NCBI GenBank assembly: GCA_964501985.1
Contig: CAZCVY010000004.1
Location: forward strand, 1 to 64,000
Source of the DNA: Bog-366 sp964501985
Lineage (GTDB): Bacteria > Acidobacteriota > Terriglobia > UBA7540
Direction: 5' to 3'
Length of the DNA stretch: 64,000 nucleotides
The translations under genes were made by a program, and so were the position numbers. Under the pieces are notes generated by a model that was not told the origin of the DNA, did no database searches, and worked only from the letters and a program-made list of their open reading frames with translations. The stretch's first letter is position 1; each line of letters begins with the position of its first letter. Positions 6,204 to 15,440 of this stretch are shown here, piece by piece.

Positions 6204-6884
6204 ATGTGGAATAATAGCCTCAGTTGTTGGGTTGCGAGACTTGCGTTGTCGGCATGCTTCGTGTTTCCCGTCACCAATTCTCTGGGATCTGATTCGGCCA
6301 AATCGGCGGCGATCCCGGGAACCCCGAAGGCCAGTTGGGGTGGGCAAGGTGGGACCGCGGCGAATCAGCCAAGCGCGCCGAGCGCAAAACGTCCCAGCGA
6401 TGATTATGTCATCGGACCTTCCGACGTCCTGGCGATTAACGTTTGGAAGGATCCCGAGCTCACGCGGAATGTCCCCGTTCGTCCTGACGGCAAGATAACT
6501 CTTCCCCTCATTGGCGAAGTGCAGGTGAGCGGGATGACCGCGCTCGACGTACAGCACCTGGTCACGCAGAGGCTTAAAGAGTACATCGCCAAGCCGGAAG
6601 TCACCGTAACCGTCGAGGAGATGAAGAGCCGGACCTACATCATCGTCGGCAAAATCACCAAGCCGGGGTCGTATGATCTGGCAAAACCGACGACGGTTCT
6701 GGAAGCGATCGCCATCGCGGGCGGTTTTCTGGATTTCGCCAAGGTCAACAAGGTTTACATCCTGAGGCGCAGGGATGACGGCACGCAAATCAGGCTTCCG
6801 TTTGACTACAAGAAAGTGATTAATGAGCGCGCTCCTGATGAGAACGTTGACCTCAAGAGCGGCGACACGATCGTTGTTCCCTAA
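6204..6884 (+). CDS. Wza-like polysaccharide export protein
   Basis: This periplasmic/outer-membrane export component is 226 residues from the ATG at 6204, which begins a signal peptide (about residues 1-28). The frame is open further upstream into the nusG-like gene. After a low-complexity linker comes the poly-export domain beginning DYVIGPSDVLAINVWKDPEL, with DGKITLPLIGEVQVSG, followed by a SLBB-type domain (YIIVGKITKPGSYDL...LEAIAIAGGF). No lipobox Cys is evident, and it lacks the long C-terminal region of Escherichia coli Wza, so it is the short form. It is followed by the Wzz-like gene, the usual partner. Confidence 0.9.
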   Translation: MWNNSLSCWVARLALSACFVFPVTNSLGSDSAKSAAIPGTPKASWGGQGGTAANQPSAPSAKRPSDDYVIGPSDVLAINVWKDPELTRNVPVRPDGKITLPLIGEVQVSGMTALDVQHLVTQRLKEYIAKPEVTVTVEEMKSRTYIIVGKITKPGSYDLAKPTTVLEAIAIAGGFLDFAKVNKVYILRRRDDGTQIRLPFDYKKVINERAPDENVDLKSGDTIVVP

Positions 6885-6939
6885 GACCTGGCGTAGGCGC
6901 GAGCTGCGGCGAAGAAAGGTTGAGAGGAGGTAGGGTTCA

Positions 6940-8538
6940 TTGCCGGAACAACAACAAGAAGTAAGCCTTGAGCAGAGTCTAAATAAGCTCCTGCAGATGG
7001 CGATTAAACGGCGTTGGTGGATCATCATACCCGCGTCGACAGTTGCCCTGGTTGCCTGTATGGTCTCGATGCTCCTGCCCTCCCGCTACGAGTCGACCGC
7101 GACCATTTTTGTAAAAAGCCAACAGGTGCCAGAACACTTTGTTACTCCCAACACGACAATTGATGCCCGGGAAGCGCTCCTGTCCATGACCGATGCCATT
7201 ATTTCCGAGGCTCAACTGGTCCGGATTATCAACGAATATTCTCTCTACCCGGAGCAGCGAAAGACGCTCACTCCTGAGCAACTTGTCGGGGTGATGCGGC
7301 ACAACATAAAGATTGAACCCTTAAAGAAACTTGGGGAGCCCGATGATCCAAACACCTTCACGATATCCTTTGCCGGCCCTGACCCCCACAAGGCGCAAGA
7401 GGTTGCTACCAGGCTGACGAATCTTTTCATTGAAGAAAGCGACAAGTCGCGTGAAAAACAGTCAGAAGGAACCACGAATTTTTTCTCAGGCGAGCTTGAC
7501 GCTGCCGCCGCGGACCTGAAGAAGCAGGAGGCTCGTGTTCGGGAATTTAAAGTGCAATACCTCGGTGAACTTCCGGAGCAGCAGGAAGGCAATTTGGCCG
7601 TCCTCTCCAGTTTGCATACGGAACTTCAGAACACGACGGCCACGCTCGCGAGGGCACGCGAGCAGCAGGTTTATTTGCAATCCTTGCTCGCACAGTACGA
7701 GAGCATGACCCCGAACGAGGTTGTCAGCCCCGGGAGCACGGGCGTCAATCCCCAGGACACGATCAGGGCAGAACTGACACGGCTGAGAAATGAAAGATCC
7801 GACCTCCTGGCCCGCTATACCCCGGAATATCCTGATGTGGTAAAAATCAACGAGCAAATCAAGGAAACGGAAGCGCTCCTGGCCGCGTCGGCGTCGGCGC
7901 CAAAGGCCACCAAGGACGACGGAGATACGTCCAAACCGGCTGTCCCCGCCGAAAACAATGCCGCTACTGCGCAAGTCAGAAGCCAACTTGAAGCCAACCG
8001 ACTGGAAATCCAGAACGCCTCCGAGGATGTCAAGCAGATTCAAGCGCGGATTGCGGACTACCAGAGCCGACTCAATCTAACCCCTGTTCGCGAGGAACAA
8101 CTCGCGGAGCTGCTCCGGGATTACAACCAATCCAAACTGCGGTACGACGATTTGGAAAGTAAGAAGAGTCAATCCGAATTGGCCACCAGCCTGGTCATAC
8201 GGCAGCAGGGTCAGCGATTCAACATTATTGACCCGCCGAGCCTGCCGACAAAACCATCGAACTCGGAACAGTTGAAGATCAGCCTCGGGGGATTGTTGCT
8301 AGGGATCGCTGTGGGAGCGGCGCTGGCTTTCTTGGTTGATACCAGAGACCATTCGATTCGCGACGAACAGGAGTTGCGGTCGGTTTTTTCCTTTCCCCTA
8401 CTGCTGGGGGTCCCGATGCTATTGAGTAAGGCGGACGAGCGGAGGCGATCGCAACGAGAGGTCCTCGAATGGTTGGTGGGAACTGTCCTGTGTTTGCTGA
8501 TCTGCGCAACTGAATTCTATGTGATTCACCGGGGTTAG
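6940..8538 (+). CDS. Wzz/GNVR-type polysaccharide co-polymerase
   Basis: This inner-membrane chain-length regulator has 532 residues. The TTG start is supported by GAGAGGAGG at 6922-6930. A first transmembrane helix (about 25-45, IIIPASTVALVACMVSML) is followed by the Wzz domain and a long periplasmic coiled coil (about 170-420). A second membrane helix precedes residue 470 (ISLGGLLLGIAVGAALAFLV) with a Pro-rich approach typical of the family. An additional hydrophobic segment ends the protein (about 510-530), which is less usual. The kinase domain is encoded separately, in the next gene, as in Gram-positive and some proteobacterial systems. Confidence 0.9.
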   Translation: MPEQQQEVSLEQSLNKLLQMAIKRRWWIIIPASTVALVACMVSMLLPSRYESTATIFVKSQQVPEHFVTPNTTIDAREALLSMTDAIISEAQLVRIINEYSLYPEQRKTLTPEQLVGVMRHNIKIEPLKKLGEPDDPNTFTISFAGPDPHKAQEVATRLTNLFIEESDKSREKQSEGTTNFFSGELDAAAADLKKQEARVREFKVQYLGELPEQQEGNLAVLSSLHTELQNTTATLARAREQQVYLQSLLAQYESMTPNEVVSPGSTGVNPQDTIRAELTRLRNERSDLLARYTPEYPDVVKINEQIKETEALLAASASAPKATKDDGDTSKPAVPAENNAATAQVRSQLEANRLEIQNASEDVKQIQARIADYQSRLNLTPVREEQLAELLRDYNQSKLRYDDLESKKSQSELATSLVIRQQGQRFNIIDPPSLPTKPSNSEQLKISLGGLLLGIAVGAALAFLVDTRDHSIRDEQELRSVFSFPLLLGVPMLLSKADERRRSQREVLEWLVGTVLCLLICATEFYVIHRG

Positions 8539-8603
8539 ATTCTTGCCCCGCCCCCCTACCCGCGCTCTAACAACAGGAACACCGATGGGAGTTGAAAATT
8601 GAT

Positions 8604-9467
8604 ATGGTAGAACGTACTCTCAAGCAACAGAAAGTTAGCGTGTCGTCTGGTCCCGGGGAGGAGTTATCCGAGACATGGGAGCGACCTGAGGTGTACTTGC
8701 CCGTCGCCACGGAAGTCAGCGCCGTCCCGGATGACAGCCGGGTGGTTGTTTACAACGATCCCCGGAGTGCCGGTGCGGATCGATACCGATGGGTAGGTAT
8801 CCGCCTGAAGAACCTTCAGAGCGCGAGAGCGTTGAAAACCCTCCTGATTACCAGCCCGCTGCCGGGAGACGGCAAGTCGACCTCTGCCCTGAATCTTGCC
8901 ACGGTTTTGTCCGAAGGTGGAAAACAGTCGGTGCTCTTGGTGGAAGCTGACACGTACCGGCCCTCGCTCGTCAAAAAGCTGGGCCTCCGGCCATGGCCCG
9001 GGCTGTACGGATGCTATAAGCGCAAGAGTGAACCGCGCCTTGCCATCCGTCGCATCGACCCGCTGGGCTTCTATCTGTTACCGGCAGGACAGTCCGAGGG
9101 AGATGACAACGTTCTTTTTCAGTCGAACTTTGTTCCACAATTGATCAAGGATTTTGCTTCGAGCGCATTCAATTGGATTCTGATCGATTCGCCACCGTCG
9201 ACCCCCATTGCCGAAATCCTCGCCCTGAAGGCCCAAGCTGATGGGACTTTGCTGGTTGCACGGGCAGGACATACACCCCGCGAGGCGATCGATGAATCGG
9301 CCCGGAATCTGGGGCGGGATCACGTCATCGGAGTCATTCTCAACGGCGTGCCAGGACTCGATCGGATGTACTCCAAGTATTACGGATACGTGAAACCCGA
9401 GGCCCGTGCGAAAGAGCAATCAGCGAAGGGCTCGAATAGCCTGGGGCTCAATAACTTTGGATCGTAA
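8604..9467 (+). CDS. BY-kinase-like ATPase (CpsD/CapB type)
   Basis: This cytoplasmic P-loop protein is the partner of the Wzz-like protein. Walker A is SPLPGDGKST (about 84-93), Walker B is ILIDSPP, and Walker A' reads LLVEADTYRPS, where the family usually has DADLRRP. The catalytic Asp is kept but its neighbours are altered. A tyrosine cluster (YSKYYGY) lies about 25 residues from the C-terminus and may be the autophosphorylation site. The start is ambiguous: ATG at 8604 has GATGGGAG 12 bp upstream, while a TTG at 8592 would be too close to it. Such proteins cycle phosphorylation to control polymer length. Confidence 0.85.
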   Translation: MVERTLKQQKVSVSSGPGEELSETWERPEVYLPVATEVSAVPDDSRVVVYNDPRSAGADRYRWVGIRLKNLQSARALKTLLITSPLPGDGKSTSALNLATVLSEGGKQSVLLVEADTYRPSLVKKLGLRPWPGLYGCYKRKSEPRLAIRRIDPLGFYLLPAGQSEGDDNVLFQSNFVPQLIKDFASSAFNWILIDSPPSTPIAEILALKAQADGTLLVARAGHTPREAIDESARNLGRDHVIGVILNGVPGLDRMYSKYYGYVKPEARAKEQSAKGSNSLGLNNFGS

Positions 9468-9948
9468 ATTCCCTGTTCTAGCTTCCGTAGTGTGGTGGGT
9501 TGTGACCGTCGCGTGGGCCGGGCTGATCTTTTTCTTATCCACACGAACCTTCAGTCCCGATTTTTCGCAAGGCTTGTTAGGTTGGGCGCTGGCGTCACTC
9601 CATATTCAAGTCTCGTTGGGCACATTCAATCACCTCCACATGCTGCTCCGAAAGTCAGCACACTTGACCGAATATGCCATCTTCGCACTTCTTCTTTACG
9701 GCTTTCCCCACGGTAGACACCCTGGGGTCTGGCAAGCCCGGCGTGCCGTAATGTGCATTGCGATTGCCGCGGCGTATTCGCTAACGGATGAGTTCCACCA
9801 GTTGTTTGTTCCTGGCCGGCACGGATCCCTCAGCGATTGCGGAATTGACACCATCGGGGCCACACTCGCCATGCTGGTGCCTTACACCCTGAGAAATATC
9901 TCGTTCCTAAGCTCACTGGCGTCCGCGCCGGATGTTCCAAGGCTGTAG
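9457..9948 (+). CDS. VanZ-like membrane protein
   Basis: This protein of about 163 residues has four predicted membrane helices and the VanZ-family pattern: a first helix with GLIFFLST, then HLLRKSAHLTEYA-like residues (LLRKSAHLTEYAIFALLLY), and YSLTDEFHQLFVPGRHGSLSDCGIDTIGA. Its role is not established; VanZ-like proteins are common inside exopolysaccharide loci. TTG at 9457 overlaps the kinase gene by 11 bp, while a GTG at 9406 would overlap by 62 bp. Either start is possible, but the membrane domain begins only after the TTG. Confidence 0.82.
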   Translation: MDRKFPVLASVVWWVVTVAWAGLIFFLSTRTFSPDFSQGLLGWALASLHIQVSLGTFNHLHMLLRKSAHLTEYAIFALLLYGFPHGRHPGVWQARRAVMCIAIAAAYSLTDEFHQLFVPGRHGSLSDCGIDTIGATLAMLVPYTLRNISFLSSLASAPDVPRL

Positions 9949-9992
9949 CGGCACGACCACAATCTTGCCATGCGCTCCAAAACCGAAGCCGA

Positions 9993-11441
9993 ATGATTAA
10001 GAACCCCGACAGGTTTGAAATGTTGAAAAGAGACCTCGAGTCAAAGATTTCGCGCGATGCTCGCCATCAGCGTGGCCGCGGGCGGACAGAGTCGCCCTGG
10101 GCCTTCATACTCTTCGTGACTTTGCTTTTATTGTTTCCCGTCAGTCTAGCGGCGCAAGCAACGCCTACTACCATTCCGGGCTCGACCACCTCCACGTCAC
10201 AAGGATTCGTGTACGGTACCGGCGTTCAGGCGCCGCTTCAGTTCGCCGGACAAACTGAGCTGCAGAATTTTGTCGGGATCGACCTCGGGGCCGGAGCAAT
10301 GTACGACGATAACGTTCTGGCCAGAAACTACGATCGCGTTAGCGACGAAGCCCTTTCTCTGGACTCGCAGATCAACGTTTTCAGGGAAACGGAGCACCTC
10401 GGAGTCGACTTCAATTACAGTCCCTTCTTCCTTTTGTACCGGCAACTTAGCAACTTTGATCAGTTAAACCAAGCGGCGAATGTGGGCGTGACCTATCAAT
10501 TGACCCCGCGGTTCATAGTGGCACTCAGCGACACGTTTGGTTACCAGTACGGCGCATATCCTGCCTTGGGTTCGAACCAGATCCTGTCCGGGCCCCTCTC
10601 GCCTACGGGCCTTAACGAACTCATTTTCCCCTACTCGATCCGAACGCTATCCAACACGACTGGACTCGATTTGACGTTCATGAAGAGCCGGCGAACCTCG
10701 ATAACTCTTTTCGGCGGCTACAACCAGCGCAGATTCGGGAGCCAAACGACACAAAGCGAGTCTTTGTACAACGGGCTGGGAGAGAACGGAGGCCTGGGTT
10801 ATAACTACCGGGCAACCGAACATACATCCTTCGGTCTCCTCTTTATTCATCAGGACTCCACCTACCAGGGAGGCGAAGTTTTCGGTCTCCATCAGCGCTC
10901 TCAGATTGAGAGCGGGTACGCGAGTGTATCATCCCGGTTGTCTCCAACCCTGAGCATAACCCTTTTTGGTGGGCCGCAATATTTTCGTACCCTCGGCCAA
11001 TCCACGGGAGCGAATAGCGTTTCGGGGGAGTTTGAGGGCTCGGGCGGGGGAAGCGTCATTAAGGAAGCGGGGAAGACGGCACTAACTCTTTCGCTCCAAA
11101 GATCTGTTTCCGATGGCGGTGGCCTGTACACCTCGGTAATCAGTAGCAATATCACTTTTGGTGTTCGGCGAAAGTTGACCGGACTCTGGGAAGCAGATTT
11201 GCGTGGTGGCGCGGCCGAATCCGACACCGCGCTCTTTCGGCTTGCCAATGAAACTACGAAGGGGCTGACTGCGGCTATTGACATAACTCGGACGATCCAT
11301 AAGGGCTCCACTTTCCACATGACGTATGCCACCATGCACCAATTAAGCACTGGGACTTTGGCAGTTTTTCCTAACTTTGACCGCAACCAATTCTCGATTG
11401 GTATCGATTACCGACTCAAGAACATCCCGCTCGGCCGGTAA
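9993..11441 (+). CDS. Outer-membrane beta-barrel protein
   Basis: This protein of 482 residues carries a long N-terminal basic region and then a signal segment (about 37-54, FILFVTLLLLFPVSLAAQA). The mature part is rich in alternating aromatic and polar residues, with repeated short strands such as NFVGIDLGAGAMYDDNV and TSITLFGGYNQRRF, typical of a barrel of 14 or more strands. The last strand ends NQFSIGIDYRLKN, not with a terminal Phe. It is similar in style to barrels encoded in exopolysaccharide loci (EpsL-like), and it may form the outer-membrane channel that the short Wza-like protein lacks. That role is inferred from context. Confidence 0.75.
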   Translation: MIKNPDRFEMLKRDLESKISRDARHQRGRGRTESPWAFILFVTLLLLFPVSLAAQATPTTIPGSTTSTSQGFVYGTGVQAPLQFAGQTELQNFVGIDLGAGAMYDDNVLARNYDRVSDEALSLDSQINVFRETEHLGVDFNYSPFFLLYRQLSNFDQLNQAANVGVTYQLTPRFIVALSDTFGYQYGAYPALGSNQILSGPLSPTGLNELIFPYSIRTLSNTTGLDLTFMKSRRTSITLFGGYNQRRFGSQTTQSESLYNGLGENGGLGYNYRATEHTSFGLLFIHQDSTYQGGEVFGLHQRSQIESGYASVSSRLSPTLSITLFGGPQYFRTLGQSTGANSVSGEFEGSGGGSVIKEAGKTALTLSLQRSVSDGGGLYTSVISSNITFGVRRKLTGLWEADLRGGAAESDTALFRLANETTKGLTAAIDITRTIHKGSTFHMTYATMHQLSTGTLAVFPNFDRNQFSIGIDYRLKNIPLGR

Positions 11442-11587
11442 TCATTGCATCGTAAGCCCCCGAACCGGCATCCACGATCAATCACGATTAACATTTTTGT
11501 GTTGAGAAAGCCCACGATGACAAGCCCAGGCCATAGAACACCCATCAAGCGCAGTCAAGGAACCGATGGCCGGGCTAGGAGGAAGGC

Positions 11588-12667
11588 GTGATACTTGCTC
11601 CAGAGGAAATGTTTAAGCGAGTACTCTCCCTCGAGAGAAAAAGGAGCGAGCGCTCTCGCCAGCGTTTCGTGCTCATGCTTCTGCACGCCGGCAACCTCCT
11701 CGCAATTGACCGCGAAGAGGCAAGCCTTGGGGCGATAACAAAAGCACTTTTCCGGGCCATCCGGGAGACAGACCTACCGGGCTGGTACGAACAGGACAAA
11801 GTCCTCGGGGTCATCTGCACAGAGATTGGATCGGGGGGCATGGATTCGGTGCTCAGTGCCTTGCATTTAAGAGTCCTGACCGCGCTCCGCAGCGACCTCA
11901 GTCTGGAAGAGATGAATGAGATTCATATCTCTCTGCATGTGTACCCCGAGGATCTTGATCTCGAAAATGGACGACGATCCGCAGACACTCGCCTCTATCC
12001 CGACTTGAAGCCGATCGACAAAACCCAAAAAGTGTCGCTGGGAATCAAGAGAGCAATCGACATTTTTGGCAGTGCATCCGCGATCCTATTGCTGTCACCG
12101 CTCTATCTCGTGATCGCGGCAATCATCAAGCTAACCTCCAAAGGCCCCATTCTGTTCAAGCAGCACAGATTGGGGCGGTATGGAGTTCGTTTTACGTTCT
12201 TGAAATTCCGGTCGATGTACTTCCAGAACGACCCGAAGATTCATCGGGACTACGTCCAGCGGCTCATTTCCGCTAAGGTGAGCGAGGGCGACGCGGGTGG
12301 CGCTGGAGGGACCTACAAGATAAAGGACGATCCCCGCGTGACACGGGTGGGGAGATTTCTCCGGAGAACCAGCCTCGACGAACTTCCCCAATTCATCAAT
12401 GTGCTTCGGGGTGAAATGTCACTGGTGGGACCGCGGCCGCCCATTCCCTACGAGGTTATGACCTACGATATTTGGCACCGACGCCGTTTCCTGGAGGTCA
12501 AACCCGGCATTACGGGTTTGTGGCAGGTTGAAGGTCGAAGCAGAGTTAGGTTCGACGAAATGGTTCGCATGGACATCAAATACGCCAAGACTTGGTCTCC
12601 TTGGCTGGACATCAAAATCCTTTTGCGCACGCCCATGGCCGTTTTTCGGGCGTCCGGGGCTTATTGA
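11588..12667 (+). CDS. Undecaprenyl-phosphate sugar-1-phosphate transferase with degenerate GGDEF-like N-terminus
   Basis: This membrane enzyme starts repeat-unit synthesis by moving a sugar-1-phosphate to undecaprenyl phosphate. The catalytic bacterial sugar transferase domain (about 150-357) has one membrane helix (158-182), KQHRLGRYGVRFTFLKFRSM, DELPQFINVLRGEMSLVGPRP and KPGITGLWQV. Instead of the four-helix WcaJ N-terminus it has a soluble domain (about 25-120) that follows the GGDEF fold pattern. It shows RFVLMLL, an 'iR.tD' helix and GWYEQDKVLGVI, where GGDEF proteins have RyGGDEF. The signature is lost, so cyclase activity is not expected. GTG start, with AGGAGGAAGG just ahead. Confidence 0.9.
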   Translation: MILAPEEMFKRVLSLERKRSERSRQRFVLMLLHAGNLLAIDREEASLGAITKALFRAIRETDLPGWYEQDKVLGVICTEIGSGGMDSVLSALHLRVLTALRSDLSLEEMNEIHISLHVYPEDLDLENGRRSADTRLYPDLKPIDKTQKVSLGIKRAIDIFGSASAILLLSPLYLVIAAIIKLTSKGPILFKQHRLGRYGVRFTFLKFRSMYFQNDPKIHRDYVQRLISAKVSEGDAGGAGGTYKIKDDPRVTRVGRFLRRTSLDELPQFINVLRGEMSLVGPRPPIPYEVMTYDIWHRRRFLEVKPGITGLWQVEGRSRVRFDEMVRMDIKYAKTWSPWLDIKILLRTPMAVFRASGAY

Positions 12668-12698
12668 GAATCGCGAAAGCTACCCAATGGGAGAAAGT

Positions 12699-13700
12699 AT
12701 GATTCGAACAGGAATTATCGGCTACGGTTACTGGGGGCCAAACATCGTCCGCAACCTGCAAGCTCTAGATTCGGCGCAGGTTGTGGCCGTATGCGACAAG
12801 ACCCCTAAGGCTCAAAAGATGGCAAAACATTCCTACCCGAATATTCTGGTGACGGCTGACGCAAATGAAGTCCTTCGTTCTCCAGACATCGATGCCGTGG
12901 CCATCGTCACACCCGTGTGGACTCATTTCGAATTGGCAAAGGCCGCCTTGGAGAACGGAAAGCACGTTTTTCTCGAGAAGCCCCTAACTTCAAGCGTCGC
13001 CCAGGCGGAAGAGTTGATCGAGTTGGCCGAAAAGAAGCACCTCAAGATTATGGTGGACTACACGTTTCTTTTCACCGGAGCAGTGAGAAAAATTCGCCAA
13101 CTGGTCGATCATGGTGAACTGGGCGATCTCTACTATTACGACTCCACAAGGGTCAATCTGGGTCTCTTCCAGCACGATATTGACGTGATCTGGGATCTCG
13201 CGCCCCATGATTTGTCCATCATGAACTACCTCATCCAGAAGGAGCCCGAGGCGGTCGTCGCGACTGGCCAGGCGCACCTGAACGGCCATGCCGACGTCGC
13301 ATTTATCACCGTCTATTTCCCCGAAAACACGATTGCTCACATCAATGTGAACTGGCTGTCTCCCGTGAAGGTCCGGACGACCCTGATCGGGGGAGAAAAG
13401 AAGATGCTGGTCTGGAACGACCTGGAAGCCGACGAAAAGGTCAAGATCTACGACAAGGGAGTCAATATTACTAGCCGGGAGGGTGTCTACGAATTGCTCG
13501 TCAGCTACCGCTCGGGAGATATGTGGGCGCCAAGGATCGAGCAAACTGAGGCGCTCAAGGTTGAACTGCAGTACTTCTTGGACTGCATCGAGAACGACCA
13601 AACTCCCTTCAACGATGGCAGGGCGGGCTTGCGCGTGGTCAGACTGTTGGAAGCAGCGGGAAAATCTTTAAAACTGAGAGGGGAGACCGTCTCGGTATGA
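12699..13700 (+). CDS. Gfo/Idh/MocA oxidoreductase of a diamino-uronate cassette
   Basis: This NAD(P)-dependent sugar oxidoreductase has about 333 residues. The Rossmann motif GYGYWGPN opens the protein, and the family EKP motif occurs in HVFLEKPLT. It is followed without a gap by an acetyltransferase and a DegT aminotransferase, the gene set that converts UDP-GlcNAcA into a 2,3-diacetamido-uronate (WbpB-WbpE-WbpD in Pseudomonas). The predicted step is C3 oxidation. The sequence does not have the N-terminus I remember for WbpB (GAAGYIAPRH), so it is a functional analogue by context. ATG 12699 is preferred, with GAGAAAG just upstream; ATG 12687 is possible. Confidence 0.85.
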   Translation: MIRTGIIGYGYWGPNIVRNLQALDSAQVVAVCDKTPKAQKMAKHSYPNILVTADANEVLRSPDIDAVAIVTPVWTHFELAKAALENGKHVFLEKPLTSSVAQAEELIELAEKKHLKIMVDYTFLFTGAVRKIRQLVDHGELGDLYYYDSTRVNLGLFQHDIDVIWDLAPHDLSIMNYLIQKEPEAVVATGQAHLNGHADVAFITVYFPENTIAHINVNWLSPVKVRTTLIGGEKKMLVWNDLEADEKVKIYDKGVNITSREGVYELLVSYRSGDMWAPRIEQTEALKVELQYFLDCIENDQTPFNDGRAGLRVVRLLEAAGKSLKLRGETVSV

Positions 13701-14206
13701 GTACCTTTCAATGCATCGCGCCTGATGTCAAACTTGGGCAAGACGTTAAGCTCTCAAAATTCATCAATCTCTATGGCTGCGAAATTGGAGACGGAACGAA
13801 AGTCGGCGCCTTCGTGGAGATCCAAAAGAATGCCCGAGTTGGCAAGAAGTGCAAAATATCAAGCCACACCTTCATTTGCGAGGGAGTTTCAATTGAAGAT
13901 AATGTTTTTATAGGACACGGTGTGACCTTCATTAACGATACCTACCCCCGCGCGGCAAATGCCGACGGAACGCTCCAGACCGAAGCAGATTGGAAAGTGG
14001 AAACAACCCTGGTGAAGAAAGGTGCTTCGATTGGTTCGGGGAGTACGGTTCTTTCCAATGTAACCATCGGCGAAAATTCGATTATCGGGGCAGGAAGCGT
14101 CGTTACGAGAGACGTTCCTGCCAATGTGATCTTCGCGGGAAACCCCGCCAAATTGATGAGAAGGCTTGACCAGCAGAAGACGGAGGCTGCAAAAAGTGCA
14201 AACTGA
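13697..14206 (+). CDS. Left-handed beta-helix N-acetyltransferase (WbpD/WlbB-like)
   Basis: This hexapeptide-repeat acetyltransferase of 169 residues trimerises through its beta-helix. The hexapeptide coils run from about residue 10 to 150, with the loop VFIGHGVTFINDTYPRAA that carries the conserved catalytic-site Asn/Asp-Thr-Pro region seen in WbpD relatives. The predicted reaction is N-acetylation of the 3-amino group of a UDP-2-acetamido-3-amino-uronate. It is coupled to the preceding gene by an ATGA overlap (13697-13700) and overlaps the next gene by 11 bp, so the three are very likely translated together. Confidence 0.88.
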   Translation: MSTFQCIAPDVKLGQDVKLSKFINLYGCEIGDGTKVGAFVEIQKNARVGKKCKISSHTFICEGVSIEDNVFIGHGVTFINDTYPRAANADGTLQTEADWKVETTLVKKGASIGSGSTVLSNVTIGENSIIGAGSVVTRDVPANVIFAGNPAKLMRRLDQQKTEAAKSAN

Positions 14207-15413
14207 TCGAATTCCTTTTCTGGACCTCGTTACACCACACCGGGAACTCAGAAACGAGTTGGCAGACGTATTTGAGCAGGTTATGGACACCGTCGGGTTC
14301 GTTGGCGGACCCATGGTTGAGGGCTTCGAAAGATCTTTCGCCAGATTCTGCGGAACTCAGCACTGTATCGGCGTCGGCAGCGGCACAGATGCTCTGCGCT
14401 TTGCTCTAATTGCCGCGGGCGTGAAGCCAGGAGACGTTGTTGTAACCGTCCCAAACACCTTCATCGCCACAACGGAAACTATCACCCAGGCGGGGGCCTT
14501 CCTGGACTTCGTGGACGTTGACGAGCGCACCTACAGTATGGACCCCAACCAGCTTCAAAAGTACCTTCAGGTCGAGTGCCAAGTCGACGGAGCCTCGGGA
14601 AAGGTGTTTAACAAGCGACTTGGTAGGCCTGTGACTGCCATCGTCCCCGTCCACCTCTACGGGCAAACGGCGGATATGGACCCCATCTTGGCCCTGGCCG
14701 AGCGGTTCGGCCTGCTGGTTATTGAGGATGCCTGCCAAGCTCATGGTGCAGAGTATTTTTCCAAGCGCCAGAATCGCTGGTTTAAAGCGGGATCAATGGG
14801 ACGGGCGGCGGCTTTCAGCTTCTACCCCGGTAAGAACCTTGGTGCTTGCGGCGAGGGCGGGGCCGTCACGACCAACGACAGCGCTATCGATTCCCACATC
14901 CGGGTGCTTCGCGAGCACGGCCAAGCGAAGAAATACTATCACGATATGGAAGGTTACAACGGCAGACTGGACTCCATTCAGGCCGGATTCTTGCAAGTCA
15001 AGCTTCGTCATCTCGCCGAATGGAACGAGAAGCGCCGCGAATGCGCTTCGCGTTATCGGGAGCTCTTAGGCGAGGCTGCGGAGGGGATATCTCTTCCCTT
15101 CGAGCCCTCCTGGTCCAAGTCCGTTTTCCACCTTTATGTCGTTCAGGTTCAAAACCGCGAACAACTTCAGAAACACCTCAGTGATTCTGGAATCGGAACG
15201 GGAATTCATTACCCGATTCCCCTGCACCTGCAAAATGCCTACAAGCATCTCGGTTACCACGAGGGTGATTTCCCTGTTTGCGAAGAAGCTGCGCCCCGCA
15301 TCCTTTCGTTGCCCATGTTTCCCGGGTTGACGCGCGAGCAGCAAGAGCGAATTGCCCAGCAGGTTTTGGATTTCGTTTGTGGTGAGACGGCGTCGCTGAT
15401 CGCCAAAGTATAA
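14196..15413 (+). CDS. DegT/DnrJ/EryC1 aminotransferase (WbpE/WlbC-like)
   Basis: This PLP-dependent sugar aminotransferase has 405 residues. It starts IPFLDLVTPHRELRNEL and shows GVGSGTDALRFAL, the EDACQAHGA motif and the PLP-lysine region FSFYPGKNLGACGEGGA. The product would be the 3-amino sugar acetylated by the preceding enzyme. GTG at 14196 is well supported by GGAGG at 14182-14186; an earlier frame start at 14166 is unneeded. An insertion of about 20 residues before VPVHLYGQ (around residue 135-150) is somewhat long. A second DegT enzyme of another subfamily is encoded at 61762. Confidence 0.92.
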   Translation: MQTDRIPFLDLVTPHRELRNELADVFEQVMDTVGFVGGPMVEGFERSFARFCGTQHCIGVGSGTDALRFALIAAGVKPGDVVVTVPNTFIATTETITQAGAFLDFVDVDERTYSMDPNQLQKYLQVECQVDGASGKVFNKRLGRPVTAIVPVHLYGQTADMDPILALAERFGLLVIEDACQAHGAEYFSKRQNRWFKAGSMGRAAAFSFYPGKNLGACGEGGAVTTNDSAIDSHIRVLREHGQAKKYYHDMEGYNGRLDSIQAGFLQVKLRHLAEWNEKRRECASRYRELLGEAAEGISLPFEPSWSKSVFHLYVVQVQNREQLQKHLSDSGIGTGIHYPIPLHLQNAYKHLGYHEGDFPVCEEAAPRILSLPMFPGLTREQQERIAQQVLDFVCGETASLIAKV

Positions 15414-15440
15414 CCGTTCAAAGGTGGAGGCTCAAAGGTC

